A stretch of 44,761 nt of DNA from Hungatella sp. (GTDB lineage: Bacteria; Bacillota; Clostridia; Lachnospirales; Lachnospiraceae), in contig JAAWHK010000011.1 in assembly GCA_022795805.1 (NCBI GenBank), positions 1 through 44,761 on the forward strand, written 5' to 3'. Shown piece by piece: positions 1-9,700 of the stretch (position 1 is its first letter; each line of letters opens with the position of its first letter). The position numbers and the translations under genes are program-made. The notes beneath the pieces are model-generated. The model was not told where the DNA came from. It did not search any database and saw only the letters and a list, made by a program, of their open reading frames with translations.

Positions 1-576
1 GCGCTCCTTCTCCGTGGTAAATAATTTCATAATAGGCGGCTGGATAATGGGCACAAGGGCCATGTAGGAGTATGCCGCCACGGCGATGGGGCCCATGAGA
101 CCCGTCTGTCCCAGCTTTCCTGCCAGGAAGATGGACGTAGGGCCGTCCGCACCGCCGATAATGGAGATAGCCGCAGCCGCCTTGTCATTGAATCCCATAA
201 AGATCGCCATAAAGTAAGCCGTGTAGATACCAAACTGGGCCGCCGCGCCTAAAAGAAAACTTTTGGGGTTGGCAATCAGCGGGCCAAAATCCGTCATGGC
301 CCCCACGCCCATGAAAATCAGGGAAGGAAGAATACTCCACTCATCCAGCAGGAAGAAGTAGTGAAGAAGCCCTCCCTCTTCCATAATATCCGGGTAGATA
401 TTAACCAGCATCATGCCGAAGGCAATGGGAACCAGCAGAAGAGGCTCAAAGCCCTTCTTGATAGCCAGGTACAGAAATACGCAGGCCACGCCGATCATCG
501 CCAAATTGCCGCCTGTCAGGTTCAAAAATGCCGTCTGCTGAAGAAGATTCCCCAATGTACTTGTAATATATTCCAT
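1..576 (-). CDS. Sodium ion-translocating decarboxylase beta subunit (OadB/GcdB/MmdB family), partial
   Basis: Only the first 192 codons are present; the frame stays open to the window edge. The translation starts MEYITSTLGNLL and contains a hydrophobic helix (about residues 18-38) and the segment IIGGADGPTSIFLAGKLG, a hallmark of the beta subunit of Na+-pumping biotin decarboxylases (oxaloacetate, methylmalonyl-CoA, glutaconyl-CoA, malonate types). In this family the subunit sits in the cytoplasmic membrane, decarboxylates carboxybiotin and exports Na+. A GGAGGG ribosome site lies just upstream of the ATG. It is the last visible gene of the operon, 43 bases after the biotin carrier gene. The substrate cannot be told from this subunit. 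The family assignment is firm. Confidence 0.9.
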   Translation of the reverse strand, partial: MEYITSTLGNLLQQTAFLNLTGGNLAMIGVACVFLYLAIKKGFEPLLLVPIAFGMMLVNIYPDIMEEGGLLHYFFLLDEWSILPSLIFMGVGAMTDFGPLIANPKSFLLGAAAQFGIYTAYFMAIFMGFNDKAAAAISIIGGADGPTSIFLAGKLGQTGLMGPIAVAAYSYMALVPIIQPPIMKLFTTEKER

Positions 577-619
577 GTCAATCCCTCCATCCGGAATCTG
601 CGTTCACTCTAGCAGAGTC

Positions 620-994
620 CTAGTTTAAAGTAGCCAGAGTTGCACCTGCCTCCACAGAGTCGCCTACAGACACGTTGATGGTGGCAATCGTTCCGTCGGA
701 AGGAGCCACGATCTCGTTCTCCATCTTCATGGCTTCCAGAACGATAATGGCCTCGCCCTTGGTCACTGCCTGGCCCTCCTGAGCCTTGATTCCCAGAATC
801 TTGCCCGGCATGGGGGCTGTAACCGGCACGGAGCCCTGTGCGCCTGCGCTGGCCGCCGCCTTGGGAGCCGCGGGAGCTGCCTTGGGGGCTGCGGGGGCCG
901 CTGCACGGGCAGCCGGAGCCGTACCGCCGGAAACACCTTCCTCCACGGTTACATCATAGACATTACCATTGACTGTAATTGTATAATTCTTCAT
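620..994 (-). CDS. Biotin carboxyl carrier protein of the decarboxylase
   Basis: 124 residues. The C-terminal half (about 55-124) is a biotinyl/lipoyl domain with the biotinylation motif EAMKMEN; the modified lysine is K90. Residues about 21-54 are an Ala/Pro-rich flexible linker with a near-duplicated AAPAAPKAA unit, typical of carriers that swing between active sites. The role is to carry CO2 as carboxybiotin from the carboxyltransferase to the membrane beta subunit. AGGAGG lies 9 bases before the ATG. It lies between the OadG-like and beta subunit genes, the usual order for glutaconyl-/methylmalonyl-CoA decarboxylases. No biotin ligase gene is present in the window. Confidence 0.93.
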   Translation of the reverse strand: MKNYTITVNGNVYDVTVEEGVSGGTAPAARAAAPAAPKAAPAAPKAAASAGAQGSVPVTAPMPGKILGIKAQEGQAVTKGEAIIVLEAMKMENEIVAPSDGTIATINVSVGDSVEAGATLATLN

Positions 995-1023
995 GATAGA
1001 AATCCTCCTGATTGATTATGCTT

Positions 1024-1791
1024 TTAGTTGCTTTGTCTTCTCCACTTGCTCCCGGCCGCGCGCCTGATGGAGCGAACCACCAGACCGTCCGCCGGCGTGC
1101 CCTCAGAAGCGGCGATGGCCGCCGTAATAACCGCCACCAGTTCCATATCATCGGTCAGGTTCTCCGCCGCCGAAACCGCCGGGGCCGGAGCTGCCGGTTT
1201 TGTCTTTAAGGGCGCCTTGGGCTCCGGTTTCTTCATCTTATCCTCGAATCTGCGAATATACTTAAAGCAGCTGATCAGCCAGCTGATAAAGACCAGCACG
1301 ATAAACACGGTTCCCATACCCATAAGGGTGTTCAGAGCCGCCTTCGTCATGTTCTCCCCTGTGGTGTAAGCCGGGTTAAAAGACATGGATGTGATGTTCT
1401 CCATCCTCTTATCCAGCGTCAGAACAAACTGGCAGGTTCTCTTCTCAAACACCGTGTTCAGGGTGATGGTATAGCCGTCGTCCCCCTTCACGGTGATGCC
1501 GTCTTCAGTGGATACGTAGGCACCCAGATCATCCCTGACGCTTAAGTACCCTTCCAGGCCGGATGCCAGGGCTTCCATATCGTTCTCCCGGTACTGCTCC
1601 ACGATGGCGGTCAGGTTGGCATCAGGCACAACCACGAATCCCTCCAGAACCGTCTGAGCGCTGCTCTGAATAGCCGCCGCTTCAGAAAGGTCAATGTTGG
1701 TCTTCTCCGCCTCGGCCGTACAGGCTGTCAGAGCAAAAAGGCAGGCTGCCATAGCGAGCACCAATAATACCTGTTTCTTAAACTGTTTCAT
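1024..1791 (-). CDS. OadG-family (gamma/delta) subunit with an N-terminal lipoprotein domain
   Basis: 255 residues. The N terminus is a lipoprotein signal with lipobox LTAC (lipidated Cys24 predicted). An acidic extracytoplasmic domain (about 30-150) follows, then one transmembrane helix at about 153-176 (MGMGTVFIVLVFISWLISCF), a charged Pro/Ala linker, and a C-terminal OadG-like tail (ELVAVITAAIAASEGTPADG). The single helix plus tail is what identifies OadG, the small subunit that anchors and stabilises the decarboxylase complex. Classical OadG is only about 80-120 residues, so the lipoprotein domain is an addition. GAGGTG lies 9 bases before the ATG. The gene begins 18 bases after the carboxyltransferase stop, so the two are co-transcribed. 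Confidence 0.8.
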   Translation of the reverse strand: MKQFKKQVLLVLAMAACLFALTACTAEAEKTNIDLSEAAAIQSSAQTVLEGFVVVPDANLTAIVEQYRENDMEALASGLEGYLSVRDDLGAYVSTEDGITVKGDDGYTITLNTVFEKRTCQFVLTLDKRMENITSMSFNPAYTTGENMTKAALNTLMGMGTVFIVLVFISWLISCFKYIRRFEDKMKKPEPKAPLKTKPAAPAPAVSAAENLTDDMELVAVITAAIAASEGTPADGLVVRSIRRAAGSKWRRQSN

Positions 1792-1809
1792 ATGCCTGTC
1801 ACCTCATCA

Positions 1810-3264
1810 TTAAACCGTGCCATGCTTCTTTGATGGACGATCCTCTCTCTTTGTGAACAACATCTCCAGCGCCGCGATCACGCGCTTTCTGGTATCCTGC
1901 GCCTCAATGATGTCGTCAACATAACCTCTCTTAGCCGCCGCCAGGGCACTGGACTGAAGTTCACGGTACTGAGCCGCTCTCTCACGAATCAGGCCGGCGC
2001 CGTCCTCAGACGCTCTGATCTCGTCGGCATACATGATCTTTGCCGCGGCAGCCGCATCCATCATCCCGATGGCAGCGGACGGCCACGCGTAGACAATGTC
2101 TGCGCCGATGGACTTGCTGGCCATGGTCAGATAGGCCGTGCCGTAGGCCTGTCCCACAATAACCGTCACCTTGGGAACGCTGGCGCTGGCAAAAGCGTAG
2201 GTCAGCTTGGCCGCTGACTGGGCCAGGGTCTTCTCGTTGCACTTGTCCGCCTTGTAGCCGGTTACATTCACCAGCGTCAGCAGGGGGATATTAAACGCGT
2301 CACAGAACTTGACGAATCTGGCCGCCTTTCTGCATCCCTTGGCATTGAGCACAGGAGCGTACTCCGCCGTCTTCTCCCCGTCCTCCCCATACACGGCACA
2401 GCGGTTGGCCACGCAGCCCACGGTGCTGCCGCCCAGGCGGATAAAACCGGTTACCATGGAGGGAGCGTACTCTTTCTTCATCTCCATGAAGAAATTCCCG
2501 TCGGAAATGCCGGACAGGGCAAGGCCTGTGTCCTCCGCACAGTTCTCCAGTCCCTCACACACTCTGTTTAAATCATCCTCACAGGGCTCATAGGACATAT
2601 CATCCTCGTTGTTGGAGGGAAGGATGGATATCAGGGAGCGGATCTGGGCGATAATCTCCGCCTCGTCTCCCACAAAGTCCACGGTGCCCGCCATCTCACT
2701 CTGATAATCAGCTGATGCGGTATCACACTTGCCTGCATGGTTATCGTCAATGGCATTGGGCGAATTCACGAACAATCTGGCTTTCTTTCCTTCCATGAAG
2801 GTAAAATCCGCAATGGCAGAGGATACTGCCATGCCGCCGCCGCAAGTGCCGAAAATGGCTGAAATCTGCGGAATCACACCGGAGGCCATGGTCTGATTAT
2901 AAAACAGCTCTCCAAATCCGTGGAGCGCATCCGTCGCCTCCTGAAGCCGCAGGCCGGCGCAGTCCACCAGTCCGATAACAGGAGCTCCCATCTTCATGGC
3001 CATGCCATAGATACCGGAGATCTTCTTTGCGTGCATCTCGCCCATGGAACCGCCTAAAACCGCCGCATCCTGGCTGTACACATACACAAGGCAACCGTCA
3101 ATCGTACCATATCCGGTCACGACACCATCAGCAGGTGTTTCCTTGTCTGTCATGTTAAAGTCCGTGCTTCTGGCTGTCACATAGGCGCCGACTTCAACAA
3201 AACTGTTCTCATCAAGCAGCATATGGATACGGCTGCTTGCTGATGATTGTGCTGAATTACTCAT
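1810..3264 (-). CDS. Carboxyltransferase (alpha) subunit of biotin-dependent acyl-CoA decarboxylase
   Basis: 484 residues from the chosen start MSNSAQSS; an upstream in-frame ATG at 3279 overlaps the GGAGGA ribosome site of this start and is less likely. The protein is a two-half crotonase-fold carboxyltransferase: N-half motifs VTGYGTIDG, SQDAAVLGGSMGEMHAKK and GTCGGGMAVSSA (oxyanion region), C-half motifs GCRKAARFVKFCD and GQAYGTAYLTMASKSIGAD. Family members move CO2 from an acyl-CoA to biotin. The best matches by memory are methylmalonyl-CoA decarboxylase or propionyl-CoA carboxylase type subunits; glutaconyl-CoA alpha subunits are longer (about 580). The downstream OadG, carrier and beta genes show it works as a decarboxylase and Na+ pump, conserving energy from decarboxylation. 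The substrate is uncertain. Confidence 0.85.
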   Translation of the reverse strand: MSNSAQSSASSRIHMLLDENSFVEVGAYVTARSTDFNMTDKETPADGVVTGYGTIDGCLVYVYSQDAAVLGGSMGEMHAKKISGIYGMAMKMGAPVIGLVDCAGLRLQEATDALHGFGELFYNQTMASGVIPQISAIFGTCGGGMAVSSAIADFTFMEGKKARLFVNSPNAIDDNHAGKCDTASADYQSEMAGTVDFVGDEAEIIAQIRSLISILPSNNEDDMSYEPCEDDLNRVCEGLENCAEDTGLALSGISDGNFFMEMKKEYAPSMVTGFIRLGGSTVGCVANRCAVYGEDGEKTAEYAPVLNAKGCRKAARFVKFCDAFNIPLLTLVNVTGYKADKCNEKTLAQSAAKLTYAFASASVPKVTVIVGQAYGTAYLTMASKSIGADIVYAWPSAAIGMMDAAAAAKIMYADEIRASEDGAGLIRERAAQYRELQSSALAAAKRGYVDDIIEAQDTRKRVIAALEMLFTKREDRPSKKHGTV

Positions 3265-3361
3265 TTTGCTGTCCTCCATTATAAAATAGTTCGGCCGGAT
3301 TCGTCTGAAATTTAACAAATCCAGGCCAGTAAATCCAAATTTCTGCCGATTATATTGTATA

Positions 3362-3382
3362 TTGAAAAACAGGATTTTTCAA
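3362..3382 (-). terminator. AT-rich hairpin at the dacF stop codon
   Basis: An 8-bp perfect inverted repeat (TTGAAAAA / TTTTTCAA, 5-base loop) overlaps the dacF stop codon. It may weakly terminate dacF transcripts before the decarboxylase operon. There is no long T-run after it, so the call is weak. Confidence 0.35.
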
Positions 3383-4656
3383 GTAGAATTTGGGGATTCC
3401 TGTAAAAACTGTGTTAATGTTTGTCGGACACACCATCCAAAATCAATCCTCCCCACGGATTTTGCCGCGTATACCGGCTCCGACCAGACCTGCACCCCCT
3501 CCAGGCTGTAGTTAATTTCCCCCACCTGCTGCCCCTCCCTCACCGGCGCCTGCAGGCTTTCGGGCACGGACAGGCTCACCGTCACCTGTTCCCCTTCCCT
3601 CATAAGCACTTTGGGAACTTCCTCTCTGCCTTTCGCCGCCGTCCTGATCCTTACAGCCGAGTCATGGCCGATTCTTCCGTTGCAGGGGATCCCGTCCAAA
3701 ACCGGAACCGGATTAAACTCCTGTTCCCCGGCCTCCTTTAAAGCCCGGTTCTCATAGTTTTCCAGGCCGTACTGAAACAGCTTTCTGGCGTCGTTCCACT
3801 TGTAGGTCTTATGAGGCGGCCAGCCGCAGCCCAAAAGGGCTATGACATACCTGCGTCCCCCGCTTTCCAGGGCAGCCACATAGCAGTACCCCGCCCCGCC
3901 CGTAAAGCCGGTTTTCCCCGACAGCGCCCCGTCCATCATGGTCAGAAGGGCGTTGTGATTGACGCAGGAGTAGCTTCCCTTACCGTCCAGGCCTGTGAAA
4001 TAGTAGTTCTGAGTCCTGGTTATGTCCAGAAACTCCTGACTCCTGGGAGACTCCCATGTGCAGTAGCGCATGATGGAGGCCAGATCCCTGGCCGTGGTGC
4101 TGTGGACTTTCACGGTTCCGTCCTCTGCCTTCTCCCGGGCGTCCAGTCCGTTGGGCGTTATGAACCAGGTGTCCTCACATCCGATCTCCCGGGCCTTTTT
4201 GTTCATCATGGCCGCAAATTCTCCGGTGCTGCCGGCCACATGCTCCGCCACCATGACGGCGCTGTCGTTGTGGGATTCCAGCATCAGGGAGTACAGGATG
4301 TCTTTCAGGCGGAATCTACGCCCTGCAGGCGCCCCCAGATGGACTTTGGGCTGGCTGGCCGCGTAGGAGGAGACTTCCACTTCATCGTCAGGACTGCAGT
4401 TCTCCAGCGCCAGGATACAGGTCATGATCTTCGTGGTGCTGGCCATGGGCCGGGCCAGCTCCTCCTCCCTCCCATAGAGCACCCGCCCCGTGGCGCCGTC
4501 TATCAGCACCGCGGACTGAGAGTTAAGCTTCGGTACGGAATCCTCCTCCTTCTCCCCGGCCATGGCAGGGACAATAGACAGGTGCAGGGCCAGGAAGATA
4601 ACACAGAAAAATGCCTTAGTCCGTTTATGGGGAAAAAGTTTTCGTTTTATGTTCAT
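3379..4656 (-). CDS. D-alanyl-D-alanine carboxypeptidase, DacF/PBP5 family
   Basis: 425 residues with a signal peptide (basic start, hydrophobic stretch about 15-33, cleavage near AMA-GE). All three penicillin-binding motifs are present: SxxK (S73-T-T-K76), SxN (S128-H-N130) and KTG (K248-T-G250). The C-terminal domain (about 310-425) looks like the beta-rich PBP5 C domain, and the final segment may be a membrane-associated amphipathic helix. The enzyme trims the terminal D-Ala from peptidoglycan stem peptides outside the membrane. A GGAG lies about 10 bases before the ATG. It follows the terminator of the Hsp70 operon, so it probably has its own promoter in the 147-base gap. DacF members are often used during sporulation; the sequence here does not prove that role. 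Confidence 0.92.
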   Translation of the reverse strand: MNIKRKLFPHKRTKAFFCVIFLALHLSIVPAMAGEKEEDSVPKLNSQSAVLIDGATGRVLYGREEELARPMASTTKIMTCILALENCSPDDEVEVSSYAASQPKVHLGAPAGRRFRLKDILYSLMLESHNDSAVMVAEHVAGSTGEFAAMMNKKAREIGCEDTWFITPNGLDAREKAEDGTVKVHSTTARDLASIMRYCTWESPRSQEFLDITRTQNYYFTGLDGKGSYSCVNHNALLTMMDGALSGKTGFTGGAGYCYVAALESGGRRYVIALLGCGWPPHKTYKWNDARKLFQYGLENYENRALKEAGEQEFNPVPVLDGIPCNGRIGHDSAVRIRTAAKGREEVPKVLMREGEQVTVSLSVPESLQAPVREGQQVGEINYSLEGVQVWSEPVYAAKSVGRIDFGWCVRQTLTQFLQESPNST

Positions 4657-4737
4657 GGGTATACAGCTCCGGACATTATTATCTATCCTATTCGGTTGGG
4701 CAGAATTTATTCCCCCTACAAATCCCCCTTACAATTC

Positions 4738-4780
4738 TAAAAAAGCCAGATGCGGTCAGCATCCGGCCGCTCCTGGCTTT
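4738..4780 (-). terminator. Intrinsic terminator of the J-TPR/Hsp70 operon
   Basis: On the minus strand AAAGCCAG pairs with CTGGCTTT, and an inner GCGG pairs with CCGC; a run of T follows the second arm. It lies 24 bases after the stop of the 91-residue gene. A second copy of CCTGGCTTT (4781-4789) sits just upstream and could give an alternative pairing. Confidence 0.75.
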
Positions 4781-4803
4781 CCTGGCTTTTTATCCTGCAG
4801 CTC

Positions 4804-5079
4804 TTACAGCAGGTAATCCTCTATCTCAAATTCCTTTCCGTTGACCGTCAGCATCCGCACGAACACTTCCGGCTCATCTTCGTCCCCGCTCTCTTCACAG
4901 GTTCCGTACGCCGCGATTTCGGCGCGCCCCACCTGCTCTCTGACGGAGATCTCCCGCCCCGTAATTCCCGTATCGGCCATGGCTTCGGCCAGCTCCAGGA
5001 GAACATCCTCCACTTCCGTATCCACCCGGCACTGCGCAAGGGCACGCCCCAGCCTCTCATAAAGTTCTTCGTTCAGCAC
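4804..5079 (-). CDS. Small acidic protein coupled to the Hsp70 gene, function unknown
   Basis: 91 residues, beginning at a GTG (MLNEELYERLGRAL). The ribosome site GGAGGA lies 8 bases upstream and overlaps the last codons of the Hsp70 gene (MMEE then stop), so translation is probably coupled; only 3 bases separate the two genes. The N-terminal half is predicted helical (LYERLGRALAQCR, then VEDVLLELAEAMAD); the C-terminal half is acidic and looks like short strands (EPEVFVRMLTVNGKEFEIED). I do not recognise a family. Its fixed place after an Hsp70 and a J-like protein suggests an accessory or substrate factor for that chaperone pair (inference). Confidence 0.72.
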   Translation of the reverse strand: MLNEELYERLGRALAQCRVDTEVEDVLLELAEAMADTGITGREISVREQVGRAEIAAYGTCEESGDEDEPEVFVRMLTVNGKEFEIEDYLL

Positions 5080-5082
5080 CGG

Positions 5083-6771
5083 CTATTCCTCCATCATCTC
5101 CAGAAACTTCTTGAACTCCTCTTTCGCCTCTTCGATAATTCCCTGATCATAGGTGTTCAGCGCCTGCTCGAACTTCCGGATGGCTCTCTCCACAAACAGG
5201 CGGTCGTCTCCCAGGCTCTCCTCATAGACTCTCTCCCCCCGCAGAAGCAGGTACTTGTTCTCCTCCCGGTCCCTGGGGTGGATCTTTAAGTAGGACAAAG
5301 TTTTCAGACGCTCCTCGATCTCCTCCGGCGTCATATCCACATCCCGCCCCAGAAATACCTTCTTCATCACCTGCTCCGTGGATGTAACCTTAACCTCCAC
5401 CTCCAAAATAGAGTTTATGTCATAAGTATAGGTTACATCCACCGACTCCTCCCCGGCTTTGGCCGGCGGAATATCGATGAGAAGTTCCCCCAGAGACAGA
5501 TTGTTGGCTGCAAAACGGCTCTCCCCCTGGAGAACGTTGATGCGGATCTTGTCCTGATTGTCCCGCACCGTGTAAAGACGCTCCGTCCGGCTGGCGGGAA
5601 TCACCGTGTTCCTGTCGATAATCGGGCAGAACACACCGTTTTCGTACTCGTGGTTCTCCCACTCCCTCACCACCTCGGTTCCCAGGGTAAAGGGACACAC
5701 ATCTGTCAGGATGACCTCCTTGATGGCATCCTTCCGCTCCTTCATAGCCCCCTGGACGGCCGCGCCCAGGGCCACCGCCTCGTCGGGATTAATGTTGGTA
5801 TCCGGGATCATCTTAAACAGTTTGCTGACAAACCGGCGGATCACGGGACTCTTGGTTGCGCCGCCTACCAGCACCACCTTGTCAATATCCGACAGCCGGA
5901 TGTGGGCATCCGACAGGCTCCGTTTTACGGGTCTGCGTATCCGCTCCAGAAGCTCCCCGCAGGCCTCCTCATACTTCTGAAGCTCCACCTCCAGCTCGTA
6001 CAGCTCCTCCCCGATCTTGCAGTTCATCGCGGACACCCTCTTATCCGCAAATCCCAGCTTGCACAGTTCCGCCTGCCTGTGGATATGGCGCAGGGTTTTC
6101 TCATCCAGGGAAAGCCTGTCCAGCTTATAATGTTTATCGAAGAACATGTTCTCCAGAACCGCCGTAAAATCCTCGCCCCCCAGGAAATTGTCCCCGGCCA
6201 CGGCCCGAACCTCCAGGATCGTGTCATACAGCTCCAGGATGGACACGTCGAATGTCCCGCCCCCCAGGTCGAACACCAGAAACCTTGCCTGAGCCCGGCT
6301 CTGGTACAGCCCGTAAGCGATAGCCGCCGCCGTAGGCTCACTGATGATACGCTCCACCTTAAGCCCTGCCAGCTCCCCGGCTCTCTTGGTCGCCCTTCTT
6401 CTGGCATCGTCAAAATAGGCAGGAACGCTGATGACCGCCTCCGTCACATCCTCCCCAAGGTAGTTCTCCGCATCCTCCTTCAGGGTGCGCAGCACCAGAG
6501 AGGACAGCTCCTCCGCCAAAAACGACCGGTTCAGAAGCTTAAACTGCTTCTTGCTCCCCATATCCCGTTTAAACACGGCGGCAGCGCTGTCCGGGTACAG
6601 AAGCATCCTTTCCGCCGCCAGTTCTCCCACATACACCTGCTCCTCCTCGTCGATGCTGACCACGGAGGGAGTCAGGTTCTTTCCAAGCCTGTTGGGAATG
6701 ATCTTCGGCCCTTCCTCGGTAAAGTACGCCACCAGGCTGTTGGTCGTTCCCAAATCAATTCCTATTATCAT
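5083..6771 (-). CDS. Hsp70-family chaperone, short DnaK-like protein
   Basis: 562 residues. The ATPase domain (about 1-350) has the phosphate loops IGIDLGTTNSLVAYF and FLVFDLGGGTFDVSILEL, the connect segment ISEPTAAAIAYGL and the adenosine motif VVLVGGATKSPVIRRF. The substrate-binding beta domain follows (about 365-480: DVCPFTLGTEVV, then NVLQGESRFAANNLSLGEL), then a short helical tail ending in MMEE. Canonical DnaK is about 610-640 residues with a helical lid; here the lid looks reduced. It is not in a grpE-dnaK-dnaJ cluster. Instead it overlaps the J-like/TPR gene by 4 bases (ATGA), and no CIRCE-type inverted repeat was seen. It probably acts as a dedicated Hsp70 for that partner rather than the general chaperone (inference). 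Confidence 0.93.
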   Translation of the reverse strand: MIIGIDLGTTNSLVAYFTEEGPKIIPNRLGKNLTPSVVSIDEEEQVYVGELAAERMLLYPDSAAAVFKRDMGSKKQFKLLNRSFLAEELSSLVLRTLKEDAENYLGEDVTEAVISVPAYFDDARRRATKRAGELAGLKVERIISEPTAAAIAYGLYQSRAQARFLVFDLGGGTFDVSILELYDTILEVRAVAGDNFLGGEDFTAVLENMFFDKHYKLDRLSLDEKTLRHIHRQAELCKLGFADKRVSAMNCKIGEELYELEVELQKYEEACGELLERIRRPVKRSLSDAHIRLSDIDKVVLVGGATKSPVIRRFVSKLFKMIPDTNINPDEAVALGAAVQGAMKERKDAIKEVILTDVCPFTLGTEVVREWENHEYENGVFCPIIDRNTVIPASRTERLYTVRDNQDKIRINVLQGESRFAANNLSLGELLIDIPPAKAGEESVDVTYTYDINSILEVEVKVTSTEQVMKKVFLGRDVDMTPEEIEERLKTLSYLKIHPRDREENKYLLLRGERVYEESLGDDRLFVERAIRKFEQALNTYDQGIIEEAKEEFKKFLEMMEE

Positions 6772-9700
6772 AATTTCTCTATCCTTTTCAAAGCAATAGT
6801 TAGTGATATCTCATGGTTGTTGTATTCAAGCGCTTTCCTGTAGTATTCGCAGGCTTTCTCTCTGTCCCCTGCCGCCTCATAGTACATGCCCAGGTGCTGA
6901 TATCCCTCATAGCAGGCCCGATACCGGCACTGCCGGCACCGCTTCCACCGGGTCATGTCTTCCAGCATGGCAAGCCCTTTCTCCGTCTCTCCCAGACAGA
7001 TATACAGCCATCCGAACCTCATAAGCCTGGCAGGCCCGAAGGAGTAATACTTCAGATAATTCTCCTCCGACCCGCTGCCGGATTTCTTAAAATGCTCCAG
7101 GGATTTCGCCGCGTGAAGTCTGGCATCCTTCTTCTTTCCCATACGGAAATACATATATGCCAGTTTCCACTCCGTCTCCTGACGGTCGTCCTCGGTCTCC
7201 GCCGCTGCCAGAGCCTTCTTGTAGTATCCTTCCGCCTTCCTGAAATCGCCCAGGATATCCTTGTAAAAATACGCCAGATCGCACATCCGGCTGCACTTAT
7301 TCTCCTTTGACGCCCGGTTGATGCCCTTTACATACGTCTTGACGGCATCCTTTTTCTTTCCCTGAAGATACTGGACCATGGCCACATTCTCATAGTAATC
7401 GTCCAGCTCCGGCTCCATCTCAAAATACCTCAGCGCATTATCGTAGTCCTCCAGATACTGGTACAGAAGACCTATCTCCTTGCGGAACGTCCTCCTGTCC
7501 GGAAACATCTCCAGATCTTTCTCGTAGCACCAGATAGCCTTTCTGTAGTCTCCCAGTGCCTCATAACAGTCCGCCATGTTGCTGTAGGGCAGTACGCTCT
7601 TTTTGTCTCCCATACACTGAGCCGCCTTCTCCAGATACTGGATAGCCTTTTCAAACTGACCCAGATATTTATAACAGCAGCCCAGATTGTTGTAGGAAGC
7701 CCAGTCGTCAGCCTCGAAGGTAAGCGCCTTCTCAAACTCCGCAATGGCCTCCTCCAGGCGGTAGGCGCTCATGAAAAGCCGTCCCTTTTCCACAAGATAG
7801 TAACAGCTCTCCCTGGCTTTAAGCTGGGCGTCTATGTAGCTCATGGCCTTCTCAAAATCCGCCGGATCATAGGTGGCTGTATACTTGTCTTTATAGTAGT
7901 CCGCCAGCTTTTCATTGGCGTCACGATAACCTTCCTGGCATTCCAGAGCCTTCTCAAACTCCTCCATGGCCAGGACTTTCATCCCCAGCTCCTCCTGACA
8001 CAGTCCGCAGTTGTAGTGAAGGGCCGGCGTGGAGCCGTAGGCGGACTTTGCCTCCCCGTACTCCGCCAGAGCCTTCTTGTACTCTTTTTTATCCAGATAA
8101 ATGTGTCCCCTTATCATGCGGTACTGCATCCGGTCCGGATTCTGGTCGATGGCCCGCTGCAGGTGTTCCAAAGCTCTGTCCATCTCATTGTTGTCCCAGC
8201 AGAGCAGGGCAATCTCGTACTCCACCTCCGACTTATCCTCAATATCCGTATCCCCGTCGGGCTTCTTAAGCGCCTCCAGAAGCTCCTTTGCGATGGCAAA
8301 GGGCCTCTCCCGATCTTCTCTCTTTTCCGCCAGATTTCTCAGAACCTTTATCTCGTAAAGCTTCATATTGTCGCTGAACTCCACCTGATTCTCCCTGGCC
8401 CGATCCAGAACCCCTTTTGCGTCGGCAAACTGGTTGCTGTAGAAAAATGCCTCCGCAGCCAGCATATACGGCTTATAATATCCTCCGTAGATCCGGATCG
8501 CACGATAGTAGTCGTCCACCACCTGCTGCCCGTTTTTCAGCTCATAGGCCGCCTCCTGCCGCTGGAGCACGGCCGGAAAGTACCCTTCGTCCCCCTCCAG
8601 GATTCTGTCACACACATCAATACTGTCCTTATACTTTTTATCCTCAAAGAGCAGATAGGCCTTGTACTGCATGCACGCCTGCCTGTCGGAGAATTCGCCG
8701 GCCGTCTCAATCGCCATATCCACATATTTCAGAGCATCCTCCTGCCGCTTCAGTTCGAAGCAGCAGCCGCTTAAGATGTGGCAGGCCCTAAATTCCCTGG
8801 AAATACGCTTCCTGTTCTCGGCGCTTCCGTCATCCGGCGTGGACCTGATCATCTCCAGCCACCGCTCAAGGTGGGGCAGCGCCTCCTCGTACCGTTCCGC
8901 CCGGTACAGCAGACGGCCGGCCAAGTTTTCATAAGAGTAGGCCTGCTCCTCATCGGGCACCAGATCCTTTATCAGCTCGATGGCCTCGTCCATGTACTCG
9001 TTCTGAAACAGGCACCAGCCCAGCTCCACCGTGTCCCTGCACCGCTTTGCCTCATCCAGGTCAGGCTGCGCCGCAGAAGCCCTGTACCGGGCGATAAGAG
9101 CCTCGTTGGTCTTCCTCATATCCTCCAGGACCGCCTCGTCCCTCCCGTCCATATTGAGAAGGTCCATCATCAGCTCCTTGGCCTCCTCGTACTCTTCCTC
9201 TGCGATCAGGTATCGGGCCACCCCGTATTTTGCCGTATAGTGATCGGGATTCTCCTCCAGAATCTCCTTCCAGATCCCGTAGGCCTCCTCCCTCCTGCCG
9301 GCCGCCCACCGGGCCTCCCCGCAGTACAGAAGGATGTACATATCCTTTCGGTACTCCTCCAGAAGCCTGTCCGCCAGCTGCTGTGCCTCTCTCACCTCAG
9401 GCGCCGTCTCCCCGGCCGCCCCCTCATCCTCCGGATTCGAATCCTTCCTCCAGGACTGACCTGACAGCGACAGAAGCCTAAGCCGCTCCGCATCGGCGTA
9501 AGGGTGATAAATCCCGAAAGCTTTCAGCTCGTCGAGCCGCTGCAGAAGTCCCTCTGTCTCCCCCTGATCAATATGGCGTTTGATCTCCAGGTAGCTGCGG
9601 ATGTAGGCGTCCGCGTCCCTATCCCCGTCCTGCCCCTCTGTCACCCGGAACAGCCCGTAGTCGATAAACGACGCATGCTCAATATAGTAAATTGCGTAAT

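Noticed and set aside
5650-6843. Long open frame on the plus strand opposite the Hsp70 gene
   Set aside because: It mirrors the codon pattern of a clear Hsp70 gene, has no family motifs and no ribosome site.
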